Assembly (NCBI GenBank): GCA_028571685.1
Contig: CM053140.1
Location: 24,161,501 to 24,225,500 of the forward strand
DNA: 64,000 nt
Reading direction: 5' to 3'
Source of the DNA: Heterohyrax brucei
Lineage: Eukaryota > Chordata > Mammalia > Hyracoidea > Procaviidae
Positions 42,886-60,835 of this stretch are shown in pieces (position 1 is the stretch's first letter; each line of letters starts with the position of its first letter). Made by a program: the position numbers and the translations under genes. The notes beneath the pieces are model-generated. The model saw only the letters and a program-made list of their open reading frames with translations, was not told where the DNA came from and ran no database searches.

Positions 42886-43428
42886 GCATTGCATTGGGAA
42901 AATCTGCTGTGAAGGATCTCTTTAAAGTACTGAAAAGTAAAGATGTCATCTTGAAGACTAAGGTGCACCTGACCCAAGCCATGGTATTTTCAATCACATC
43001 ATATCATTTGCATGTGAAAGCTGGACAAAGAGCAAGGAAGATAGAAGATTGATGCCTTTGAATTGTGGTGTTCAAGAAGAATATTGAACGTGTTATGGAC
43101 TGCCAAAAAAACAAAGAGATCTGTTCTAGAGGAAGTATAACCAGAATGCTCCTTGGGAGGAAAGATGGCGAGATTGCGTCTTTCATATTTTGGACATGTT
43201 GTCGGGAGGAATCAGAGCCTGGAAAAGGACATCACGCTTGGTAGAGTGAAGGGTCAGCAAAACAGGAAGAGCCTCAAGGAGATGAATGGACATGGTGACT
43301 GTAACAATGGGCTTAAGCATGAAAAGAATTGTGGGCGTGGTGCAGGACTGGGCAGTGTTTTGTTCTGTTGTGCACAGGGTCACTATGAGTTGGAATCAAC
43401 TCGACATCACTTAATAACAACAACAACC
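42886..43428 (+). mobile_element. RTE LINE 3' end (sense)
   Basis: gcattgggaaaatctgctgt, ctgacccaagccatggtatt, ctttcatattttggacatgt, and the tail ggtcactatgagttggaatc with caactcgacatcacttaata. Confidence 0.87.
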
Positions 43429-43434
43429 TGATGT

Positions 43435-43818
43435 TAATGAGGTAGAAGAGGCAGGAGCTGTGTTGGTGAGGCAGGACTCAGTCTATAAGATTGTGTTGTG
43501 CCTTGTGGCAATCTCTCCGGATGTAAAACAAAGACAGGAGCAGAGAAAGAGGGGAGGCTTATACCACCAGGTAAGAAGCACCGGGAGCAGAGCATGCCCT
43601 CTGGACTTGAGGCCCCTCCCTGTACCTGAGAAGCTCCCAGTCCAAGAAAGAATGATGGCAAGAACTTTCCTTCAGAGCCAACAGAGAAAGTCTTCCCTCG
43701 GAGCTGACCCTTGAACTTGGACTTTAGCTTACTTTACTCTTCAAAAAATAAGCTTCTTTTTGTTAAAGCCACCCATTTGTGGCATTTTCTGTTACAGCAG
43801 CACTGGGTAACTAAGACA
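43435..43818 (+). mobile_element. MaLR-like LTR, 3' two thirds (sense)
   Basis: aggcaggactcagtctataa, ccagagc-type block ccttcagagccaacagagaa, aataagcttctttttgttaa, and the end gtaactaagaca. Confidence 0.75.
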
Positions 43819-44214
43819 ATTGCCAAGTCTTTCTTCCAAGTGGGTGGACTTGATTTTCCAACTTATCTGTGAGCAAGCAACCAAGTGCCTTAAGCATTTG
43901 CACCAACTAGGGACTCCTCCCAGGCATTTGGATGAACAAAGGTGCAGACAAAGGGAAAACACTGCCATTTGGAGGAACAGGCAAGAGGTTGAGAAGTTCA
44001 TGGGGCCAGGAGGTGCATGGATTGCAACAACAGAAACCTTTCTCTCTGGCCCTGACTATCTCTCTGGCTAATGGAGGGAGAGGAGTAGGGGCATTTATTC
44101 CCTTCTCACCGCCCAGTGTCTACATCTCAGCACTGCCAGGGCTGATTGCTTCTCTCCACAGGCTCTAGTGACAGCTCCCTCCCCTTGTCCTTCCAACCTT
44201 GGGCTGGTATCTAA

Positions 44215-44380
44215 ACCAGCCCAAGTGATAGGTGTTAAATTAAAATTATGCTCCACAGGCTCTTCAGTGGCTGATTTTTCATTAGTAGATCACCAGATCT
44301 TTCTTCTGACTCACCTCTGGGTGGACTTAAATCGTCAATCTTTTGGTTAGCAGCTGAGCACAGTCAATAGTTTCCCTAAC
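44215..44380 (-). mobile_element. AfroSINE, longer variant (antisense)
   Basis: caggctcttcagtggctgat, gatcaccagatctttcttct, and ggttagcagctgagcacag. Confidence 0.68.
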
Positions 44381-44789
44381 CCAAGGACTCAAGACAGAAT
44401 TCGTAGCTCCTTGGCCACTCCACTGTCCCGTGAGTTTTCCCTAAATGCTGTCTGCACCTTTGCAAATAGTCTCTTTATTAAACTTCCTTCCCATCACCCA
44501 CTTGGAGTGGGCCATCTATTTCTTGTGGATATCTTAACCGGGACAGGGAAGAAGTGTCTGGAGGGGACCTTGGCATGGAAGTCTGAGCCCTAAGGGGCCC
44601 CCAGTACCCTCCTACCAACTATAGGTTCCCTCTTGAGACAAGGGAGCTGGCCGTGATGCCCAGTGCTTCCAAAGCAAGCACCACTGGTTTGAATCCCAGC
44701 CCTCCTTCCCAGTTCAGTGGTCCTGGGAGATGGGTCTCTGCCTTCTTGCATTTTCCTGTCAGATGGGCATAAGATTCCCCACCCGCATG

Positions 44790-45345
44790 TTTTATCTTGG
44801 TGTCTTTGTGCTGCTATAACACAAATAACACACATGGGTGGCTATAAGGAAGATACATTTATTTTCCTAGAGTTCTGGGGTCTCAAAGTCCTAATGGGAG
44901 TCTCAGCCATGTCAATTCCTCCCTTGTTGTTAGTTCCTAGAATTTATTGGTTTTTGAGCTTGTTAAAATCCTCATCTGACATGTTTCTTCCTCTCTGTCT
45001 ATGTGTCCATGTGTCTGTATGTCTGTTCTGGTCTGTTTATAAATCAAAGGTGAGTTACGTGGGTGGCTTGGTGGCATTCGACTGCCAGCCAGAAGATTGG
45101 TGGTTCCAGCTCACCCAGAGGTGCCTCGGAAGACAGGCCTGGTGATCTGTTTCTGAAAGATCGCAGCCTTGAAAGTCCAGTGGAGAAGTTTTACTCTGGA
45201 CACACGGGGCGCAGCTAACAACATCTTAAGTATGGTCTGAACATAACAAAGAAACTCCTATTTCAAATAGAACTGATTCCACAGGTACAGAGCTTAGGAT
45301 TCCAACTTATTTTGGGGGGACAAAATTCAAGCCATAACATGGTTA
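44790..45345 (-). mobile_element. MLT1-like LTR (antisense) split by an AfroSINE
   Basis: The left part has gctgctataacacaaataac and acatttattttcctagagtt (reverse of the LTR 3' end). A sense AfroSINE sits at 45060-45225 (gtggcttggtggcattcgac, tcgcagccttgaaagtccag). The right part ends ttcaagccataacatgg, like the LTR 5' end reversed. Confidence 0.65.
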
Positions 45346-45374
45346 CTGGGACCAGTGGTGGAGGGAGACAGTGA

Positions 45375-45545
45375 AGATAGTAATAACCACGTGGTTAGTG
45401 CTTGCAGGGTGGAGCAAAGGGCAGAACTTGGATTTACACCCAGGTTCAAATCCTGCTTTGTCCCTTATTTCCTGTGTGACCCTGGGTGAATGAACTGACC
45501 TCTCCCAGCCTCATTTCCTTCTCAGTAAAATGGTGGGCCAGCCTA
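45375..45545 (+). repeat. MIR SINE
   Basis: caggttcaaatcctgctttg, tcctgtgtgaccctgggtga, cctcatttccttctcagtaa. Confidence 0.78.
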
Positions 45546-46029
45546 CATTACATCCATGTGACTGCCTGGCTTCACCAAACACGACTAGTTTCCTACGAGC
45601 TTATCTAGGCATAGACACCGTCACCTCTGTGAGGGAGGACCTCATCTGTTTTGGTCTCCATTGTGACTCTAGTACCTAACACAGCCTCTGGCCTAGAGCC
45701 GTTGCTTTGGAAATATTTATGGTTCAAATGAACACCCTCTACTCTATGCCCTGTCCTCGGATCTTCCTGGGGAGAGCACCTAACAATCATAAAGTGGTAC
45801 GAACAGGTCTGAACCAGGATGGCTTCCAAGAGGCTACAGGCAAATAGGGAGGAGCCAAAGTAATCTGGACAGGTGGGTGCAGTCAGAACAGGCTTCTTGT
45901 AGGAGGCCAATCCAGAGCTGTGTCTTGGATGATGTCAGGTACACTCAACCAACTTGTGAGTGTACCAAGAGGCCGTGGACATCACTCCTGCTTGCTACTG
46001 CCATCTGTTGGCATACACCTGGCACTTAG
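45546..46029. other. Gene-free intergenic stretch
   Basis: No exon or named repeat recognised. Confidence 0.45.
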
Positions 46030-46185
46030 TGAAAACAAAAACCAAACCCACTGCAGTGGAGTCAGTTCCAACTCTTAGCAACCCTACAGAAAGGGTAGAA
46101 CTGCCCCATAGAGTTTCCAAGGAGTGCCTGACAGATTCGACCTTCTAGTCAGCAGCTACAGCGTTTAACCACTGCACCACTAGGG
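46030..46185 (-). mobile_element. AfroSINE (antisense)
   Basis: gagtcagttccaactcttag, tagagtttccaaggagtgcc, taaccactgcaccactaggg. Confidence 0.87.
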
Positions 46186-46464
46186 TTGCTGGCCCTTTGT
46201 TGTAGGGATTCAGTAGATGATGATCAAGAGTGGTTGGCATTTTCTTTGAAAGTAGTCTTTTCCCCTGAGCAAGGCAAACGCAGAAGAGAACAATGGGCAG
46301 CAGAGACAGTCCCCTGTCATCTTGGGGTCAGGGACAGTCAGCAGCCTCGCTGGAGAGGGCCCCAGGGGAAGTTGCAGCCTAGTGGGGTGGGGGTGGGGAG
46401 ATGAGTGTCATTAAAGGCAGAAAGTGGAGAAAACTAACGTTTATCTAAGAGACTGAGAACAGTG

Positions 46465-46690
46465 TGGTGCTCTGGGTGTCCTGTTTAGAGTTCAGGCTCT
46501 AGTGCCAGGCCTTAAAATCTCAGTTCTGTTGCTTACTAGTTGTCTGACTTCGGACAAGCCATTTAACCTCTCTGCCTCAGTTTTCTCAGCTGTGAATGGG
46601 GATAACAGCTTACGTGTGTTGAGGACATACTATCTGCAGATACCTGGTACAGGTCTTAACCTGAATGTGCTCACCTACCCTCAGAACAAG
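46465..46690 (+). repeat. MIR SINE
   Basis: gttcaggctctagtgccagg, gttgtctgacttcggacaag, cctcagttttctcagctgtg. Confidence 0.78.
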
Positions 46691-46849
46691 CATTTTTGAG
46701 GTAGGTACTGCTGGTCTGTCTTGCAGGCCAAGCATTTGAAGCCAGAAAGGGACCGGCACTTGTTTGAAAGTGGGGGCTAGGATTTGAACACACGCAACCT
46801 GGAGCCTTCCAGAACACGTTACCTACCACGTGTTGTAGGGTAAATAGTT

Positions 46850-47130
46850 AACATGTTATTGTCACTGCTGTCCAGATGTGTAATGGCTACCCCAGGCACA
46901 ATGGAACAAAATGCTGCCTAGATCTGTGCCATGCCCAGGATCAGATGTGGACTGGTTGGTTGTGATCCGTGGGGTTCTCATTCATTGGTTGGTTTCCAGA
47001 AGCAGATCGCCAGGCTTTTCTTCCCAGTCTTTCTTAGCCTGGAAGTTTCGCTGAAACCTGTTGAGCATCCTAGCAATACTTAAGCCTCCAGAGATAGACA
47101 GATGAGTGATGGCTGACCGTGAAGTGCACT
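46850..47130 (-). mobile_element. Short RTE-derived element (antisense), degraded
   Basis: ctgcctagatctgtgccatg, gaagcagatcgccaggcttt and gaagtttcgctgaaacctgt match the reversed tail and 5' region of the RTE with the body missing. Confidence 0.55.
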
Positions 47131-47189
47131 GACTGGGAACAGAACTCAGGTCTCCCACATGGAAGATGAGAATCCTGCTACCGAACCAC

Positions 47190-47405
47190 GGAAACCAAAA
47201 GACAAGCCCACAGCTGTTGAATGGATTCTGACTCACGATAACCCTGTAGTGAGAGTAGAACTGCTCCACTGAGTTTGCTGGACTATGATCTTTACGGAAG
47301 CAAATGGCTAGGCTTTCTCCCACAGCGCCATTGGGAGGATGTGAACTGCCAACCTGTAGGTTAGTAATCAAGAGCAATCCGTTTGCTCCACTCAGGGACC
47401 TCTGA
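47190..47405 (-). mobile_element. AfroSINE, longer variant (antisense)
   Basis: attctgactcacgataaccc, actatgatctttacggaagc, gtgaactgccaacctgtagg. Confidence 0.78.
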
Positions 47406-47577
47406 ACCACCGCTGTAACAAACTGACATTTGATAAGTGCGCTATTTTAAATTATAATTCTGCCAGAGAACACTGAGGGAATGTGGACAGGGACGGGGAG
47501 GGCACTGCCTTAGCTGGACGAGCCTGGCAGGTCAAGGGGAGGGTGCCAGACTCGAGGCGCAGTGGCTTGCGCGTATC

Positions 47578-53940
<6,363 letters not shown>

Positions 53941-54469
53941 CTACCTGGCGACCTGGCCTGGTCCACAACCCTCAAGCAAGCAGAGGGGCACAAACTCCCA
54001 ACTGCAAGGACCTCCTTCCTTGCTCCAGAGAATAGAACTGAGAGTGCCTATCACCATAGTGACAAGGCCAACAACACAGACCCGTGTGTGGAAGTTGGAG
54101 GCATTCCAGATGTGGGGGAGGGGAGAGGTATTGGGTGGAGTTTTTACTTTGAAGTCTGATAGGTGTGCCTAGGAGGTCTGGTACTTTGAGAAAGCTGACC
54201 TCATTTGTAGCCTTGTTGCTGTTGCTCCTGCCGCCTTATTCTTCCTCCTGTTCTTAGGAGCCCTAAGCTCTTGCTCACTCAAGGTATTGGTTCACTGTTC
54301 CCCCTTACAGACTACTCCTTTCCATATGCTTCCCATGGCTGGCTCATTTTTCATCTTCAGAACCCAGCTTCCATAAAGAAATCTCCTTTACTTCACGGAA
54401 GAGGACATCCAGGCAGCCAAAAAACACATCATGGAATGCTCACCATCGTTAGCTATTAGAGAAATCCAA

Positions 54470-55115
54470 ACTAAAACTGCAGTGAGATACCATATCACCC
54501 CAACAAGCCAAGCCGATCACCCCAACAAGGATGGCCATAATCCAAAAAACACGAAACAACAAATGCTGGAGAGGCTGTGGAGGTATTGGAACTCTCCCAC
54601 ACTGCTGATGGGATTGCAAAATAGTACACCCTCTTTGGAAAGCAATCTGGTGCTTTCTCAGAATGCTGGAAATAGATGTACCATTTAATCCAGTAATCCT
54701 ACTTCTTGGAATTTATCCTTCAGAAACAAGGGCTGTCACATGAACAAACACATGCACAAGAAACACAGTCCACAGCAGCAAAAGGAAGGAATCATCATAG
54801 ATGCCCATCAAATAAACAAACTACGGTACATATACTTAATGGAACACTATGCTATGATAAAGAACAATGATGATTTTAGAAAACATCTCATAACACGGTT
54901 TCAAGTGGAAGACATTATGCTGAGTGAAATCACTTAGTGGTGAAAGGACAAATATTGTATGAGACCCCTGCTATAAGGACTTAAAAATAGGCTTATGTAC
55001 AGAAGAGTCTTTGATGGCTACAAGGGTGGGGGTGTATGAGGGTTTATCATAGATTAAATAGCTGATAGATGAAATTTTGTTCATTTACTGTAAGAAATAA
55101 ATAAAATTATTGTTA
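54470..55115 (+). mobile_element. L1 3' end (sense)
   Basis: gctggagaggctgtggaggt, tccagtaatcctacttcttg, ttatgctgagtgaaatcact, and an A-rich end with aaataaataaaattattg. Confidence 0.85.
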
Positions 55116-55189
55116 AAAAACAAAAAACAAAGAAATCTCCTTTACCCAGCATCTAAGGTAGCCCCACTCTCCCCATTTCTCCAGATTTT

Positions 55190-55378
55190 TGTTGTTAGTT
55201 GCTATTGAGTAGTTTCTATGTCATAGTGATCCCATGTGCCATTGGGTAGAACTGGGCTCTGTCTTATCTGTGATCTTAGGTGAAGCGGATCGCCAGGCCT
55301 CCTCTTCTCCTAGATGAGTTCAAGCCTACCAGTCTTCAGGCTAGTAGCTGAGCACAAACCACTGGTGCCATCTAGGGT
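55190..55378 (-). mobile_element. AfroSINE, longer variant (antisense)
   Basis: gttgctattgagtagtttct, gatcgccaggcctcctcttc, gagcacaaaccactggtgcc. Confidence 0.72.
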
Positions 55379-55379
55379 C

Positions 55380-55545
55380 CTTTTGGAAACCTTGGTGGCA
55401 CAGTGGTTAAATTCTGAAACCCTAAAGGTCAGCAGTTCAAATCCACCAGGCACTCCTTGGAAACTCTTTGGGGCAGTTATACTCTGTCCTGTAAAGTCAC
55501 TATGAGTCAGAATTGACTCAACAGCAAATGGATTTGGTTTAGGGA
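55380..55545 (+). mobile_element. AfroSINE (sense)
   Basis: aaaccttggtggcacagtgg, aggcactccttggaaactct, and tcactatgagtcagaattga. Well preserved. Confidence 0.9.
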
Positions 55546-55661
55546 ACTTTTGCCAGATTTTTAATGAAAGCTGACTTTTTAGCGCAAAATGATGTAAGCC
55601 AGTTTTTAGTGTAAGCCAAACTAAAAAAGATGGTGTCATAGAACTATAGCCCCATGCCAGG

Positions 55662-55662
<1 letters not shown>

Positions 55663-55702
<40 letters not shown>
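55663..55702. repeat. (CA)n microsatellite
   Basis: About 20 uninterrupted CA dinucleotides. Confidence 0.95.
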
Positions 55703-55705
<3 letters not shown>

Positions 55706-55799
55706 CAGCTCTGGAGGTCATCATGGCTACCACTGTTGAACCCTCAGCTGCCATCACTGGCCCTGAAAACTGTAGCCACCAAAGTCCCCAGGCTGACCC

Positions 55800-56235
55800 G
55801 TTTGACTGCTAATTAACTGAAAGGTTAGAGGTTTGAAGCCACACAGAGAATCCTCAGAAGATAAGCTTGGTGCTATATGTCTGAAAAATCGGCCACTGGA
55901 AACCTTATGGAGTATGCTTCTACTCTGACACAGATTCCCAGCCAGTATACTTCACATGCAGTCACCCCCCATCTGTCAGTAGAAGCTCGCAGAGCTTCCA
56001 GACTAAGATGTATTGGGTTGTATCTTGACTCAGTCTCTTTTGAAATACAAAAGAGAAAATTGAGAAGAAAGGAGAGAGATCCGCTTACCACCATGCAAGA
56101 AAGGCCTGGTGATTTACTTTCACAAATCTGCAACTGACCATGAAGATGGTACAGGACCAGGCACGGTCTTTAGCTCCGCTGTGCTTGGAGACACCTTGAG
56201 TGGGAGCTGCCTTCATGGCTGCTAACAACAACATC
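55800..56235 (+). mobile_element. AfroSINE fragment and short RTE-derived element carrying an LTR piece
   Basis: 55800-55935 is SINE-like (actgaaaggttagaggtttg). 55936-56010 and 56102-56235 match the short RTE type (gagcttccagactaagatg; aggcctggtgatttacttt). 56011-56101 is a piece of LTR sequence almost identical to part of the LTR at 56374-56897. Confidence 0.7.
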
Positions 56236-56373
56236 CAAGAGACACTGCAGCTTCTGGTTGCCACTGCCTGTTTGCACACTCTCCTCCAGACTGACATGCC
56301 TGCATGTGAGGACTAGATGAACCACCTTCTGTTCTGGTTTCAAATTCTCCTGGTCATAACTAGGGTTTGCAGG

Positions 56374-56897
56374 TGTTATGGACTGAACTATGTCCCCCTA
56401 AAATGTGTCAACTTGGCTAAGGCATGATTCCCAGTAGTGTGTGGTTGTCCTCCATTTTTGTGATCTGATGTGATTATCCTATGGGTTGTAAATCCTAACC
56501 TCTATGATGCTAACGGAGACATGATTAGAGGCAGTTATGTTAATGAGGCATGACTCAGTCTACAGTATTGGGTTGTATCTTGACTCAGTCTCCTTTGAAA
56601 TACAAGAGAAAATTGAGAAGAAAGGAGAGAGATCCGCTTACCACCATGCAAGAAGAGCCAAGAGCACAGCACGTCCTTTGGACTCAGGGTCACCGTACCG
56701 AGAAACTCCCAGACCTGCGGTAAAACTGATGACAAGGACCTTCCCCTAAAGTTGACAGAGAAAGAAAGTTTTCTTTTGGGGTTGATGCCTTGAATTCTGA
56801 CTCTTAGCCTTGTAAACTGTGAGAGAATAAATTTCTATTTCTTAAAAGCCATCCACTTGTGGTATTTCTGTTACAGCAGCTTAAGAAAACTAAGACA
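56374..56897 (+). mobile_element. MaLR-like solo LTR
   Basis: A 524-bp element from TGTTATGGACTGAACTATG to gaaaactaagaca. AATAAA lies in gagagaataaatttc. The flanks gcagg and gcgag match only 3 of 5, so the target duplication is decayed or absent. Confidence 0.8.
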
Positions 56898-57144
56898 GCG
56901 AGTATCTGAAAGGCACCACAGAAGGGCTGAGATTAGCTCACTATTTCCAAGATTCAGTTATGTACGGCTGAATCCAAAAGATGAAGAAAAGAAAAAAATG
57001 CCACAGAAACACTCACATGCATAAACCCTAGGGTTGGGTGAGTTTTCTTGTTAAGCTAACAAATATGCCCTTTTTTATGTTATGAAAGTACTATAAGTGC
57101 ACTGTATGAAATTTGCAAAATACAGAAAAACAGTGAAAAGAGTA

Positions 57145-57520
57145 AGTTGCTGTTGTTGTTGTTAGGTGCTGTCGAGTCATTCTGACTCGTGGTGACCCTA
57201 TGTACACCAGAATGAAACGCTGTCCAGTCTTGCACCATGTCCACAACTGTTTTTCTGCCTAAGCCCATTGTTGCAGCCACTGTGTCAACCCATCTCCTTG
57301 AGGGTCTTCCTCTTTTTCACTGACCCTCCACTCTACCAAGCATGATGTCCTTCTCCAGGGACCGGTCCTTCCTGACAATATGCCCAAAGTATGTAAGACA
57401 CAGTCTTGTCATCTTTGCTTTTGAGGAGCACTCTAGCTGTGCTTCAAACAGAACAGATCTGTTTGTTCTTTTGGTGGCCCATGTTACATTCAACATTCTT
57501 CACCAACAGAAGAAAGTTAG
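57145..57520 (-). mobile_element. RTE LINE 3' end (antisense)
   Basis: gttgttaggtgctgtcgagt, ccaagcatgatgtccttctc, ctttgcttttgaggagcact. Confidence 0.87.
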
Positions 57521-57659
57521 AGTCATCTGCAATTTTATGATCTAGAAAACATCTATTTTGAAGAGTCTTGAGTTTTCTCTAGCTGTTCCTCTACACCTTT
57601 GTCTCTTTCTTTGCATTACCTGGACATACAAGTATATACAGAGACACGTACATATATTT

Positions 57660-58020
57660 ATACATGTTGGTGTTAATTGCTCTGGAGTTGACTCTGACAC
57701 AATAACATGAAATATTGCCTAGGTCTGCAACACTTTCCTTTATCAGCCTTGTGTCCATCACTGCAGCTAGTGTATAGCGCATTCCCACACGAGGGCTCTC
57801 CTTCCAGCACTGCATCAGACAATATTCTGTTGTGATTTATGCAGTTTTTGTTGGCTGAGTTTTGGAAGTAGATTGTCAGGCTTTTCTTCCCAGTCGGTCT
57901 TTGTCTGGAAGCCCTGCTGAAACCTGTCAACCCTGGGTAACCCTGACGGTATTTGAAGTAACCTGTGACATTGCTTCCAGCATCACAGCCACACACAGCC
58001 ACCACAGTATGACAAAGTGA
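57660..58020 (-). mobile_element. Short RTE-derived element (antisense)
   Basis: The RTE tail and 3' end (catcactgcagctagtgtat) run directly into reversed RTE 5' sequence (ctccttccagcactgcatca, gcttccagcatcacagccac). Confidence 0.75.
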
Positions 58021-58699
58021 TAGGGGGTGGTGGAGACATTGAGCTAGTTTTAGTTACACGCATCTGCCTTCTCCCAACATACTGAAGCCCAGTGGGGAAT
58101 TAGACTTCTTCGTGAAATTAGCTCTCTGGTTTTCCTAATGAAGGATGTTTCAGAGAAGTTCCTTTTCCCAGCCATCTTTGCCGAAACTACCTGTTGTACA
58201 TAACAGTATAAAGTAGGGATCAGACTTCTATCCTTAAGCTAATTAGAGTGAAATTTCAGGAGGAACACAAAGAATCTAACACTTCAAACTTCCCTTTTCT
58301 TCCCCCCCCTCCTTCCTGTTTTCCTTCGCATTACATGGAGGTGCCCTCTGCTTTGAAATCTCCTTGTCCCTTGCCAGGTAATTATCAGAGACCCCTTTCT
58401 GGGTCCCTTGGTGTTTTCCCTTCTGGGGCACCAGAATCTACTTTTAGCTGGTGCCCCCTTTCTCTTGGAGATAATCACATCAGTTGGTCTCTTGTTCCAG
58501 GGGGACGTGCCCTAGAATTAGCTTTGTCTTTGAGAAACGAGGTCACTTTTCTTGAGGAGGTGTCAGGAGACAGTGGGAAGCCCGGGCTGGGAGAGGAGGT
58601 TCTTCCTGGTTCTTCCCAGTCACCCTTACAAGGGTTGTTACTGTGCTAATCCCTGAGTGGGAAGGACTTGTAGCCCCCATTAAAAAAACAAAAGCCCAA
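58021..58699. other. Gene-free stretch
   Basis: A 133-codon plus-strand frame (58248-58649) has no recognisable domain, biased Pro/Ser composition and no splice or family support, so it is not called. No repeat recognised. Confidence 0.45.
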
Positions 58700-59150
58700 A
58701 GTAAAACTTATTGTCGTTCTGTTGGTTCTGACTCAGGGTAGTCCTACAAGAGAGAGTGAAACTGCTCCATGGGGTTTCCAAGGCTGTAAACTTACAGAGG
58801 CAGAATGTAGATGTTTCCCCCATGGAGCAGCTGGTGGATTCAAACCCTTGACCTTTCAGTTAGCAGCCAAGTGTTTAACAACTGTGGCAATGACTCTGCT
58901 TCTAGTGCTCCCCAAAACAGCTTAAGTGGAGGTCACTGTGTTAGTTTCCTACCAATTGCCATTAAGCCTTTTCTGACTCATGGCTACCCTGTGTGCATCA
59001 GAGTAGAACTGTGCTCTTCAGGGTTTTTATTGGCTGATTTTCCAGAGGTGAATCACCAGGCCTTTCTTCTGAAGTGCCTCTGGGTGGATTCAAACCAGTA
59101 GCCTTTCAGTTAGCAGTCAAGCGTTTAACCATTCACACCACAGAACCACA
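58700..59150 (-). mobile_element. Two AfroSINE longer variants in tandem (58700-58890, 58945-59150; antisense)
   Basis: First: gggtttccaaggctgtaaac, agctggtggattcaaaccct, and cagttagcagccaagtgttt. Second: tcaccaggcctttcttctga and gcctctgggtggattcaaac. Same orientation, separated by about 55 bp. Confidence 0.8.
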
Positions 59151-59154
59151 CAGG

Positions 59155-59410
59155 GACTCCTGGTGGTGTCCCAGGGCTGCCATACATGGCTGTCAACTAG
59201 GAGGTTTAAAGTAACAGGTGTGGATTCTTGCATGGTTCTGGGGGCCAGAAGACCAAAGTCAAGGTGTTGGCAGGACCAAGTTCCCTCTGAAGGCTGCTGG
59301 GAAAGATATTCCATCGCTGCCAGCCTCTGGTGGTTCCTGGCTGTCCTTGGCCATCCTTGGCTTGCAAACACATCACTCAGATCTCTGCCTCTGTCCTCCC
59401 TCCTTGTCAC
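59155..59410 (-). mobile_element. MLT1-like LTR fragment (antisense)
   Basis: cccagggctgccatacatgg, ccaaagtcaaggtgttggca, ttccctctgaaggctgctgg. Confidence 0.62.
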
Positions 59411-59444
59411 CTCTCTTCTTTTCTACGACAACACTCAGGTGGCC

Positions 59445-59635
59445 CTGCTGGTATTCGAAATACTGGTGACATAGCTTCCAGCATCACAGCAACACACAAC
59501 CTACCACATTACAACAAAGTGACAGGAGTGTGGTAATTGTGAAGGTTACAGCCCTGGAATCCTATAGGGCAGTTTTGCTCTGTTCTACAGGGTCTGTATG
59601 GGTAAGAATCTATTCACATGCAACAACAGCTAACC
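59445..59635. mobile_element. RTE 5' scrap (minus) followed by an AfroSINE tail (plus)
   Basis: catagcttccagcatcacag and acaaagtgacagg match reversed RTE 5' sequence. tacagccctggaatcctata and gggcagttttgctctgttct match the sense SINE. Confidence 0.6.
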
Positions 59636-59939
59636 AATAATATACTAGGTTTCCACACTTCATTCATTTCTCCTTCCTGGCCTTCTTCCTGGAGGAGCTC
59701 ACTCATGTTAGTGGATTTAGGTGTTACCTTCCAGGTTAGGAAGATTATGACTTCATAGAGCAGTTGGTGGGTGTAGTGAGAAAAGCCTCAAGATTAGAAG
59801 AGCATCCAAGCACTTACCATGACCTAGGAATCTCGATTCCTTGCTTACTGCCTGATCCTGCAGACCCCTCCTCCCTCATCCTCCTCCATTCATTCCTTGG
59901 AACCTTAGAGGACCAGCCAACCCAGTGCTCAGACTCACC

Positions 59940-60300
59940 AAGTTTTTATTTATTTTAAATTGTGCTTTAAATCTGAGTTTACAGAGCAAATTTGTTTCTA
60001 ATCAGATAGCTAATACACAATTTTCTTGTAACGTTTTTGCCAACACTGTGAATGTCACCAAGCTTTCTAAATCTCGTAATTTTTGTGGGTGCTTTCACCC
60101 CTTTCAGGATGTCCTTGGATTTTCACATGACTTGCTCCTTTTCATCCATTACGTCTCTGCTCTGATACTATCTAGTTAAGAACTCAGCTTCTCACCAAAA
60201 GGCTGGCAGTTTGAATCTGCCAGCTGCTCCTTGGGAACCCTATGGGAAAGTTCTTCTCTGTCCTGTAGGGTTGCTGTAAGTTGCTATGGACTCAATAGCT
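59940..60300. mobile_element. L1 3' scrap (minus) then AfroSINE (plus, 60175-60300)
   Basis: tttaaatctgagtttacaga with cagatagctaatacacaat resembles antisense L1. Then gttaagaactcagcttctca, gctgctccttgggaacccta and gttgctgtaagttgc form a sense SINE that ends in a T run. Confidence 0.6.
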
Positions 60301-60414
60301 TTTTTTTTTTTTCAGTATGGAGCCCTTAGAGGCAGAGGTGGCTCAGTGCCAGGCTGAATTCCCAGCCAATGAACCTGTCTGTCCACGAAGGCTTGCATGT
60401 TGCTCTGATACTGA

Positions 60415-60625
60415 AGAGGTTTCTTTCAGCTGAGCTTCTATACTAAGACAGACTAGGAAGAAAGGCCTGGTGATCTACTTCCCAAGTTACCACCAGTGAG
60501 AAGCTCATGGATCACCACGGTCCAATGCATGATCATGGAGATGATGCAGAACTGGGCAGTGTTTTGTGCCGTTGTGCATGGAGTCATCATGAGTTGACAG
60601 CCAACTCGACAGCAGCTAACAACAG
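60415..60625 (+). mobile_element. Short RTE-derived element (sense)
   Basis: aggaagaaaggcctggtgat, then a jump to gcagaactgggcagtgtttt and the tail gccaactcgacagcagctaa. A shorter join than the copy at 17.5 kb. Confidence 0.75.
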
Positions 60626-60754
60626 CCAAAGGGTCTTTTTCAGATGGTGTGGTCCAAAGTGTTGTGTCACCTCATAGCGCTCACCGGTTTGTGACTCTCT
60701 CATCTTCCTCCTAGAATGTGAACTCCTCAACAGGAATTTGTCTTCTGTTTTAAT

Positions 60755-60835
60755 CTCTGCCAAGTCCACAGCCTAGCCTAGTCCCTGACACAAAGTGGGT
60801 TCTTTAATATTTGTTTGTTGAATGACTGAATGAAA
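60755..60835 (+). repeat. MIR SINE tail
   Basis: tagtccctgacacaaagtgg and tttgttgaatgactgaatga match the MIR 3' end. Confidence 0.6.

Noticed and set aside
58248..58649. 133-codon plus-strand frame near the right flank
   Set aside because: No domain, no splice partners and no recognised homologue. In human the next gene on this side is SLC1A6, and the frame shows none of its membrane segments.
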